Positions 56,080 to 64,000 of a DNA stretch of 64,000 bases are shown here, piece by piece. Made by a program: the position numbers and the translations under genes. The stretch is from Leucosporidium creatinivorum (taxonomy: Eukaryota > Basidiomycota > Microbotryomycetes > Leucosporidiales > Leucosporidiaceae). Location of the stretch: NCBI GenBank assembly GCA_001600635.1, contig BCKL01000015.1, positions 213,389-277,388 of the forward strand, written 5' to 3'. Positions within the stretch are counted from its first letter, which is position 1. Every line of letters starts with the position of its first letter. The notes beneath the pieces are model-generated. The model ran no database searches. It worked only from the letters and a program-made list of their open reading frames with translations, and was not told the DNA's origin.

Positions 56080-58599
56080 GGCCGAGTGATGGCCAGCGAG
56101 GCTGTAGGGGAGCAGAGGAGGCTAAAAGTGGTAAGCGTGTGTGCTTTCCAAGAAGCCAAGGAGCGCATTGGGCTACAGCTCAAGCCTCATCGCCTCGTCC
56201 GCTTCTCCAGCTCCGGACGCGCTTCAACCCCGCGCTCTCGCCTTTCGCGCTGGGCGTCTGAGCTACAGAGCGGACTGTGCAGAGCTGTGTACTCACCTAA
56301 GCTCTAGTAAGTAGTAGACAGTGCTGTTGCTGCTACGTCCGGCGTGTCCAGTACGAGGAAGGAGACGAAGAAAGGGAGGCGACGAGGAGGAGGAGCAAGA
56401 TGGTCGACAAAGGTAAGAGTGGGCTTCCTCGACCGATGCTGCAGCGTAATAAGATCGAAGCTGAATCGACGGCCAAAGACCAACCTCGAAGGGGATGATT
56501 GAGCAGCGGGGAGGACGAAGGAGAGGGAGGGGGAGGTGATCAGGTTCGGCGGGAGACGATCGTCCTTCGGCGAAGGCTTCAATGTCGAGTTGGGAGAGGC
56601 GAAAGAGCAAGAGAGGAAGGAAGGGAGCTGTACAGAGGTCAAGAGGAGCTCAACACTAGCCTACAAAGCATCTGGAGCGAACCTTCAAGAGCTCTCCTTT
56701 GCCGCAAGCCTTTTCGATTCGAACCTCCTCAATTTCGCACAAGGTTTCGTTCAGCCGCTGCCCTCGCCCACGCCGATGCGATAAGGGCCCGCGAGGTTTG
56801 GGGTAACAAAAGTAGCCATGACGACACGCGATGGACTTGCTGCTGTACGTGCTCATGACCTTCACTAGTGTCAGCGAGCCGGTCCCGTAGTTCCGTAAGC
56901 TGCTGGGCCCTGCTCGGCGTTGGCTCTTCCTCCTCGCCGAGCACGGCTCTCTCTCTTCCACAGCTCCCTGTTCTGCTCCCAAGCACACACACATGCTTCC
57001 TTTTCATCGGCCCTCTCGGTCAACCTCCGCCCTAATGCCATTGAGGAAGCAAAAGTGGGAAGCTTCGAACCGAGTCTCGGCCAGCTGTCTCGATCCCCCC
57101 GCTCACCAGCACACTCTTCTCGATGGAAACTGTGTTGGCAGGCGAGGCTGTGAGGCAACAAAGGCAAGCAAGTAAATTGCATCTGTAGTCTTTTGTTCCC
57201 TTGCCCGTGCGAGGAAGAGAGCGGGAAGAGGGAGCGCCGAAGGATGTGATTTCGGCGATTGGTTGGCTCGCAGTCACAGCGTGCACGGAGAGAGAAGATG
57301 TCCTGCATCGGTTTGCACCTCGGTCGATGTCGATGAGAGACAGGGAGAGATCTCTACTTCTTCTGCACGGCCGCTTTCGTACTTACAGTGTTCCATCGAA
57401 GATGAGGCCCTTCGAGAGGATTGCAAAATCTGACCTGCTCGGCTTGGGATTAGCCGCGCTGTGACCATACAGCTGCTCTGTCTCGGATGTACATCGAAAG
57501 CTCTGCTGTCCTCCACCATCTGACCTGGTCGAGAAGGTGCAATTTCTCGGCATTGGAGCTCCCAAAGACTCGAACCTCGAAGCTCAGGCTCGGCGAGGAC
57601 CTACCCGAGCCTTTCCCGCGCCCACGGCGCCCAATTCTCGGCATCGGACTCAGCGCAGATGCGGCGATGATCTACTGCATTGCGTTGCCGCGTCCACCGA
57701 GCAAACGAACACGGTTCTGCAAGGTGCAATTACGAGCGCCGAACAAAGAGCTGAAGGTAGGGCCGAGATTTGGGTGTCGTCGACGGCAAGCTCTACTGGC
57801 GTCGATGGAGAGAGACTCAACCTCGATGGTAGGAAGGAGTTGTAACTAGGTAGCCACCCCTGTTCTACCTGAAGCTTTCGCCGGCGACCGAGAGACTCGA
57901 CTAGAAGTCGCGTCGGCGCGTCGGTTCGCTCCACCTTGAATTTCCCACCGCTTCTCCGCCCGGGGCCCGAATCGGAGCCCAGCGGTGTACCACGCTTACA
58001 GCTCCCTGACATCGACCGACGACCACCCACAGGCGATTTCCCACGTCGATGACTGAGCTCGCTCGCGCCGAGCTCAACGTCGCTCGCGCCGAGCTCAACG
58101 GCTCAAGTCGGTTCTTGGAGACTCGCAATTTACGAGGGTGAAGAGCCAGGTGCGAGAAGGCGGGTTAGAGGTTACCGCCCACTATCATTCAGCTACAGAG
58201 CCCCGAATCGCTCCCACGAAAGCGAGATAAGCAGGTCCCCCTTTCTTCAGCCTTTCGAGAGGTCGGCGCCGAGTCGCTTGGCTGGCATGCGGTGGAGTCA
58301 TCCTCTGCAGTTAGCTGGTAGGGGTCAGCTGTACTGCTCTTGTGACCAAGGAATGCGACTGACGTCGAAGAGCACGAAGCTAAGCAGAAGCAAGAGCCAT
58401 CGCCGAGGAGAGGAGCTCAGCAGCCTATCGCCGCTTGCTCGCCTTTCTCGCCACTCACAAGGTCAAGCTGTTAAACCAGATTAGAAACTGCAATTGCTGG
58501 ATGGTGTATGGGGGGTTCTACTTAGTCATAACAAGCCTTTCTCGTAGTCTTACAAACTCGTCTCGCGAGTAAAGTCGGCGCCGCCGAGCACCTCAGGCC
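56080..58599. other. 2.5 kb gene-poor region
   Basis: I see no gene with consistent frame, splice signals and codon bias. Short open frames exist on both strands but read as Arg/Ser-rich shadow text. The left part may hold the 5' leader of the kinase gene. It contains a 21-bp direct repeat (see separate entry). Scattered CAG/GCTGAC-like sequences hint at non-coding spliced RNA, but nothing can be called. Confidence 0.4.
58060..58101. repeat. Tandem direct repeat, two copies of 21 bp
   Basis: Two adjacent copies of CGCTCGCGCCGAGCTCAACG plus one base (58060-58080 and 58081-58101) differ only at the last position (T, G). Each copy contains CGCCGAGCTC, a sequence common near introns here. Confidence 0.9.
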
Positions 58600-60806
58600 T
58601 CACATCTTCGGCTTGGTCTTCCTCACCGCCCGAGCCAGCTTGCCCAGCGCAAACGAATCGCCGTCGACCCTCCGCATCGAGCAGGAGGCGTAGTGTTGCA
58701 CCACACGACTCGGTCGGCGTTCCTCGCCTTCCTCGTCCCATCTGTGAGAGCGTGAGAGCGGAAAGGTCAGCCTTCGAGCTCGAAGGAGAAGCTCATCGGC
58801 ACAGCGATCGGGCATAGAGAGGCGAGCAAGCAAGATAATGAAGCTCAATCAACTCACCTCGCCGTCCAACTTCCATCTCCCGGGCAATTCTCATGCCTCC
58901 CGGGACACTCCTGCACCCTCCACCACTTGCTCGCTCCCATCGGATACGTCGGCGACACCACAATAGTCCCTGGTACAAAGTGCACGAAAGTAAAGATGGC
59001 ATCGGTAGGGAGGTTGGGCTGAGGCAGCCTCGGGGCGATGGTGGTGAGGCCTCTCGGCGAAGCTGGTGGAGCGGAGGGGTCGAGAGAGAAGGTGACGAGC
59101 CAGTGGTTGGTGGCGCCTGCGCGGGTGGAGGTGAAGGCGTAGGAAGTGTTGGAGGCGCACTCTTCGAGGAGGGTTTGTCCGCCGTAAGGCAGTCCTTCGT
59201 GGACGGCTCGGTAGAGGGCGGAAGAGGAGGGAGTAGAAGGGTCGAGGTCGATTTCCAGGACGTCGGCTTCGGTGATTTCCGTCTTGGTGCGTGTTTGGGT
59301 GTGCACGACAAAGACGTGTTGGTCGTTCTTGAGGAAGACGGCTGTCTCGTCGTAGGCGACTGTTCGGGCTGCTCGTGACCTCGTCTCGGACGACCTTGAC
59401 CGTTTGTGCGAGCCGCCTACTCTTCCGTCGCCGGTGGAGGAAGCGGGCGAGTGAGGTGAGCTGAGGGCGAGCTCCGCCATCATTGCTGAAGGGGATGCGC
59501 CGGGTGAGAGGAGATTGCAGGGCGAATCGGGAGTGAGGAGGGCGGATGGGTCGGGAGCGAGGAGGGCGTTGTCGGCGGACTTGGGAGTGGTGTTGAAGGG
59601 GTGGAAGCGAGGGGAAGAGGCGCCGCTCGAGAGTCGACGATGATGAGCCGTCTTGTGCCCCGGGGTGGATGGTCCGCTCGCCGAGAGGGACCGAGATCGA
59701 CCGTGCTCAAAGCCAGGCTCTGGTGTTGGACTCCTCGAGATGTTGATGGTGGGAGAGTGGTTGAAGCCGCTTGATGGGGAAAGGTCGGTGGTCACGAGGC
59801 GTGGGAGAGTGACGGGGGAGGGTCGCCGAGTGATCTGAGGGTCGAGCACGGGCGGTTGAGGCTGCGGGAGCTGTCCTTGATTCTGCCCGAACGAGTTGGC
59901 AAAGTCGATGAGGCCCATGTCGAACCGATGATCCACCTCGAGCTCGCCGAAGCCGGGTCCTGGGCCGAGCGTCGTGGGAGTGAGCTGGACTGGAAGACCG
60001 TTGACGACTGGTGGGGCGTAGTACATGGGCGCGGGGAAATGGAAGGGGGAGAGGAATGGTGATGGTACGTTGCCGTAGGGTGTAGCTGTTGGAACGAGAG
60101 GTTAGCGCTCCCTTTACGACGAGAGTGGGCCGAGCCGAGCTCACCAGACATCAGCGGGCTGTCCATCGAATTGGAAGGCGAGTGGCCTGCGCTGAAGGAT
60201 CCATTTGAGCCTTCATAGGCAGGATATGGAGCGAACGGCGATCCTGCAGGGCTGGAGAGGAAGGAGGCGGGGGTCGCGGGCATGGGAGCTTGGAGGCCGT
60301 AGGCGAGAGGTGGAGGGCCGATGGGAGGTTGCGGTAGCGGATCCGCTGCTGCTGGCACTCCTCTTCCTCGCCATCTCGCCTGCAGCTGATCCCCAATCCA
60401 GTTCTCCAGCTTCCTCCTCCATTCGACGGCGAGAGCGCTCGACTCCGGGGCGAGCAGCGACTGCAGCGATGCCGTCGAGAATGCGCCGCTGACTTCCTCC
60501 CATACGCTAGGACTGTCGATGCCTGTAGCGGTGTAGCGAGGTCAGCTATCGATCGACCCTAGCGCGTGCAAGAGTCCACTCACGCTCCGCCTGGCTGGCG
60601 ACCTCTGCGAAGCGATCGCAAATGTCGTACAGCTCCTTTGCGAGCGCTGAAGCACATGATAACAGTGTCAGCTGTTACGATCTACAAGCCCTGCGACCCA
60701 CGGCCTCTGTGTAGGTCTACAACGAGCGCCAAGGCCGGCGAGGGCGGGAGAACGAGAACGCACCTGCTGGGGTAGTGGCTGCCTCTACAGGCCGAGGCGA
60801 CGCCAT
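58600..60806 (-). CDS. Unidentified Ser/Pro-rich protein with N-terminal helical and C-terminal folded part
   Basis: Starts MASPRPVEAATTPAALAKEL. A helical N-terminus (ELYDICDRFAEVASQAER; SVWEEVSGAFSTASLQSLLA) is followed by ~300 residues of Ser/Pro-rich text with basic clusters (GGSHKRSRSSETRSRAA). The last ~200 residues look folded: VAYDETAVFLKNDQHVFVVH, TEITEADVLEIDLDPSTPSS, NHWLVTFSLDPSAPPASPRG, TDAIFTFVHFVPGTIVVSPT, WWRVQECPGRHENCPGDGSW and, over an intron, WDEEGEERRPSRVVQHYASC followed by a basic end (RAVRKTKPKM). Three Cys lie in the WWRVQEC...ENC region. It looks like a nuclear regulator, but I know no family. Introns at 60620, 60510, 60120 and 58850 have good GTGAGY/CAG signals. Stop TGA 58600-58602. 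Confidence 0.7.
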
Positions 60807-61770
60807 GACCGAGTCGACTCCAGCGTTGGGTGAGGTTGTAGTCGAGTTACAGCGCTGTACAGTGTTGGAGCGGGCGGAAACGGAGGCAAGGAGAGGGTGG
60901 GCGGCCAGAGTGATCGCTCAGAGCGCTCGAGGAAGCAGAAGGCTAGTACGCCACGGGCGACTGACCCGTCAGGGAAGTTCTTCTACAGCGGATGCGCCGA
61001 GCGCCTCCTCCGCTCTTTGAGCTTTGGGTCCGAAACGACGACGGCGACAGGCGAGATGAGCGAGGAGCAGGAGAGAGAGCGAGGAGCGAAGGGGAGGGGT
61101 CGAGCGATAGAAGAGATCGTCGGTGGTCGACTCTCGTACAGCGGCCTCTTGCAGCGACTCCTTGCTCGGTGGAGCCAGTATCAAGCTGCCTCTGTACACC
61201 TCGCCCTCCGTGTTCTCCGCAATCGGAGCCCCTTAGAGTTGGCCCTTCGCCGAAAGGAGGCTGGAGGGGATAGGAGAGCAGTTGTAGGTTCTTGTAGTCA
61301 GTCCAGCTGAGCTCAGTAGTCGCACCAGCAGCTGGGCTGTGGTGATGTAGTCGATGAGGCCTCTGGCTCACTCCAAGCAGCTGTCAAATGACTTCGGCGA
61401 TGATTGACGCCTTTGAACTGCTTCTGATCGAGACCCTGTCGCTTGATGGCGCTCTTGATCTGTGGTATAGTAGCTCTATATTTATGTTTCGTGGACCAGT
61501 TGTCACTGGTGCCATAAAGGCCTCTCCAGCCCGTTCGGCTGTCGCCCTTCGCCTTCGCCGAGCAGCTTCGACTGGCTACAGCCAGACATCTGTAAGTTCT
61601 GTTGACGAGCAAATCAGTTCTGATTTGATCAGTCGCTCTGCCGGCTCTCTGTAGCCAAGTAAGGCCTCGACTCTGTTATTGAAAGGCCGGCTCGGCGCAG
61701 CGAGAAGTCTCAAGCAGGAGTAAGAAGACGGCTTTCCCTCCTCCCACAACAGTCTCAAGTCAACGAAACG
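60807..61770. other. 960 bp divergent promoter region
   Basis: Intergenic between two divergent genes. Only short, unconvincing open frames; no TATA box stands out. Splice-like signals (CTGAC, CAG) occur but no exon can be supported. Confidence 0.4.
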
Positions 61771-63436
61771 ATGGATCCTCGCGGCGGGCTACCAGCGGTC
61801 AAGATGACCTGCCCATACACTACACAGAACTGCCCTCTCTTCGCTCCCTCCTTCTCGCTCGAAAGCGTGCAGCCCGTTTCGCACCTTCCGACGGCGCGCA
61901 AGGACGTCGAGCAGCCGCAGAAGCAGTCGCCAGAGTCGGATGGACAGCGCCAGCAGCACCAGCAGCAGACTAGTCATCAACAGTACACCGCTCTTCCTCC
62001 CATCCGCCCTCGAGCCGAGCTTCCCGACGCTCGCTCTTCGGCAGAGACGACTCAGCAGTCCAGCCGACAGCACCAGCAGGAAATGCCCTCCCTTCGCCTC
62101 CCCTCGTTCGACTACAGCGACTACTCTCTCGCTCCTTCCCCTTCGCCGTCAGCTTCCCCCTCCTCCTCCTCGGCGCCCGCTCATCGTCGTCCATCCATCT
62201 CCTACATCTCTCAGCCTCGTCAGCTCCCTCCTTACACCCCTCAGCAGTACCCTCCCTACCCGCTCGAACAACAACGTCCTCAAGCGGGTCCTTCGACGTC
62301 CGCCGCCTCGCTGCAGCGAGGCTCCCCCGAGGGCGAGAGCGCGGCGACGACTTGGAGGGGTGCTGGGGGGGAGGGAGAGGGATCGAGTGGGAGGCACGAA
62401 AACGGTGGTGGAAGGAGGTACAGCTTGCTGCATATCGGGGGAGAGGGGGCGCCTGTTGTCGAGCAAGGAGGGGCGAGGGCGAGTTCGGCGATGAGGGAGG
62501 AGCAGGAGCAAGGGCAGCGTTGGGGACCCGGGCAGTGGGGTAGGCTCGGTGAGGAGCATCATGGGGAGGGGCAGGGAGTCGGTCAGCGTACGCCGAGCGG
62601 GAGCGGGAGCGCGAGTCTGGCTGCCAGCCCTTCGCTCAGCGGAGAGGAGGAGGCTGTTGCCGAGAGCCCTCATTCAGAGATGGTGACGCCCTTCATCAGC
62701 AGTGAGTGCTCGCTGGTCGCTCTCGTCAGTACTTCCAACGCTGACCCCCTCTCCACTGCAGAACTCGTCCATCTCCTCTCCCAGCGCGAGTTCCGCGAGG
62801 TGATCCGCTGGACGGATGCCGGTGATGCTTTCGTCTTCGCTCATACCTCGCCCGTACTCTTGGGAGTCTTTGCTCGCTTCTTCCGACATTCTAACGTACG
62901 TCTCGGGCGCCTTCCTGTCCGCTCAATTGCGCCTGATAGCTGATCGGGGTCGTCGCTGCCTTCCGCCGAGCAGGTCCACTCTTTCGTTCGGCAACTAAGT
63001 GAGTCCTACATCCTCTTCACCTTCGCCTTGACTCTATCGCTGACTCTCGCTACGCCTGCAGACATGTGCGATGCCTCGTTCTCCCTCGCCCACCCCTCAC
63101 TACTTCATCCAGCTCGCTAACCTCACTCCCCTTCACAGCTACGACTTCCAACGTCTCTCGACCCTCGCTCTCCTCGAAGCCATCCAAACCACCACCCTCC
63201 CTCCCAGCTCCGCCCCCATCTCCGCTTCCGACTACTCGGCCTTCACCCACCCTCTCTTCTGGCGCGACCGCGCGCTCAACCGCCCGCCCTGCGATTTGAC
63301 CAAGATCAAGCCCAAGGCGACAAAGGGGAAGGCTGCGGGGAGTAAGAAGGCGAGTGCGAGTGGGGGAGCCAAGAGGAAGACTCTGGGGACGAAGGGAGAG
63401 AAGGCGGGTGGAGTGAGGAGCAGGGTCGACGTTTGA
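61771..63436 (+). CDS. HSF-type DNA-binding protein with C-terminal DBD
   Basis: MDPRGGLPAVKMTCPYTTQN, then ~290 residues rich in Gln/Ser/Pro/Gly. The HSF-type domain starts at exon 2: SKLVHLLSQREFREVIRWTD, AGDAFVFAHTSPVLLGVFAR, FFRHSNVHSFVRQLN (the recognition helix), then a very small exon (63061-63076, NMCDAS) and YDFQRLSTLALLEAIQTTTL, ending FTHPLFWRDRALNRPPCDLT. It matches the heat-shock factor/SFL1 fold (F..KL, I.W, SFVRQLNMY.F, HP.F.R). The introns at 62701-62760, 62898-62974 and 62999-63060 are clear; the one at 63077-63138 needs a GTTCTC donor. The domain sits near the end, followed only by a basic tail (KPKATKGKAAGSKKAS), without the coiled-coil trimerisation region of Hsf1. Confidence 0.85.
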
Positions 63437-63765
63437 GACGTTCGGCGATGCTTGCTCGGGGACATTCAGCTTTAGTCTTTGTGAGGTTGTACATGTTTAA
63501 TTGTTGCAGTACTCAGTTCTCGTTCGTCGACTTCGGAGGTGAGGCGAGAGAGCGGCGAAGCAAGGAGCAAGCAAAGCTCGGTGATGCTTCGGCTGGGAGA
63601 AAACGCCTACACGGGGGCTGTGAAAATGCTGTGGAGGCTCGAAACAGCCTTTGAGGTACAGGGCGGCCTTGTATCTGAACTCGTGTGCAGCAAGGGCGAA
63701 GCCACGCTCTCGAACACTACGGCTGATGGGCGCCCGGGTGCTAGCTATTAACCGACCTTTCTGCG
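63437..63765. other. 3' flank of HSF gene and U2 snRNA promoter
   Basis: 329 bp between the HSF-type gene and the U2 snRNA gene. Probably carries the HSF 3' end and the U2 promoter; TATTAA at 63747-63752 lies about 18 bp before the RNA start, too close for a normal TATA box. Nothing else is recognised. Confidence 0.35.
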
Positions 63766-63965
63766 ATCCTTTCTGGCCTTTTGGCTTAGATCAAGTGTAG
63801 TATCTGTTCTTATCAGTTTTGATTACTGGTAGACCCACATTGTGGGTCACAAATCAAATCTTATCTTTACCCGCCTGACCTGTGGTTCTCGAGCTTGCTC
63901 TCCTGCACGGTCGCGATGTCCGCGCTCTTCCACTCCTGGCGTGCGATGTCAGGGCTTCTCTCGAT
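63766..63965 (+). ncRNA. U2 spliceosomal snRNA
   Basis: The 5' part reads ATCCTTTCTGGCCTTTTGGC, TTAGATCAAGTGTAGTATCT, GTTCTTATCAGTTT, nearly identical to U2 snRNA of all eukaryotes. The branch-point recognition sequence GTAGTA is at 63797-63802. Downstream is a clear hairpin GACCCACATTGTGGGTC (stem II region), then ATCAAATCTTATCTTTACC (possible Sm-site area), the GAGCTTGCTC loop and CCTGGCGTGCGATGTCAGG near the 3' end. The start is placed by alignment to U2; the 3' end is approximate. U2 pairs with intron branch sites in the spliceosome. A T8 run (63967-63974) follows. Sequence quality falls at the very end (N at 63996 and 63999). Confidence 0.9.
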
Positions 63966-64000
63966 ATTTTTTTTGCTGCCCTGCGCTGCCTGTGGNCTNC

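Noticed and set aside
1-64000. Transposons, CRISPR arrays, viral genes, secondary-metabolite cluster
   Set aside because: No terminal repeats, transposase or reverse transcriptase text, phased short repeats, or PKS/NRPS/terpene synthase motifs were seen.

Overview
This window is nuclear DNA of a basidiomycete fungus, most likely a red yeast or relative in Pucciniomycotina (Microbotryomycetes / Sporidiobolales). That placement is inferred from genome style, not from a marker gene. The DNA is GC-rich, genes are tightly packed on both strands, most genes are broken by many 50-70 nt GT-AG introns, and branch sites are of the GCTGAC type. Encoded proteins are rich in Ser/Pro/Ala low-complexity stretches. 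Codons end mostly in C or G. The right edge contains N bases and is probably a contig end.

Layout. 0-10.8 kb: the 3' end of one gene, a CENP-Q/Fta7-like kinetochore candidate (-), two neighbouring F-box/LRR-type genes that both carry reading-frame lesions, a tail-anchored protein (-), and a tandem pair of DUF1917/BLES03-family genes. 10.8-15 kb: a large acidic low-complexity gene and a small gene whose frames cannot be fully resolved. 15-25.5 kb: a DEDDh 3'-5' exonuclease-fold gene, a mitochondrial PPR-like gene (-), ERG24 sterol C-14 reductase, ribosomal protein uL30 (RPL7) and a SET-domain gene. 26-31 kb: a multi-exon F-box gene, then ERG25 C-4 methylsterol oxidase (-). 31-41 kb: a ~1,200-residue disordered protein (-), a coiled-coil protein, an RKM4/SETD6-like SET methyltransferase (-), a small protein ending in a Cys-rich tail (-), and a 130-residue protein with six evenly spaced hydrophobic-Trp motifs. 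41-51 kb: an NCS1 nucleobase permease, a paralogue of the 26 kb F-box gene, a CTR copper transporter with a 9-nt microexon, and a Mid2/WSC-style Ser/Thr-rich membrane protein. 51-64 kb: eIF2B gamma (-), a PAS-kinase-like Ser/Thr kinase (-), a gene-poor 2.6 kb stretch, an unknown Ser/Pro-rich protein (-), an HSF-type DNA-binding protein and the U2 snRNA gene.

There is no operon or obvious mobile element. ERG24 and ERG25 lie about 7 kb apart and act in successive steps of ergosterol synthesis. The U2 snRNA and the many introns it helps recognise are both present, so the branch-site consensus can be compared with its RNA partner. Exon boundaries were read by eye from splice signals and frame continuity. 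Starts are chosen as the first in-frame ATG consistent with splicing and are uncertain where stated.
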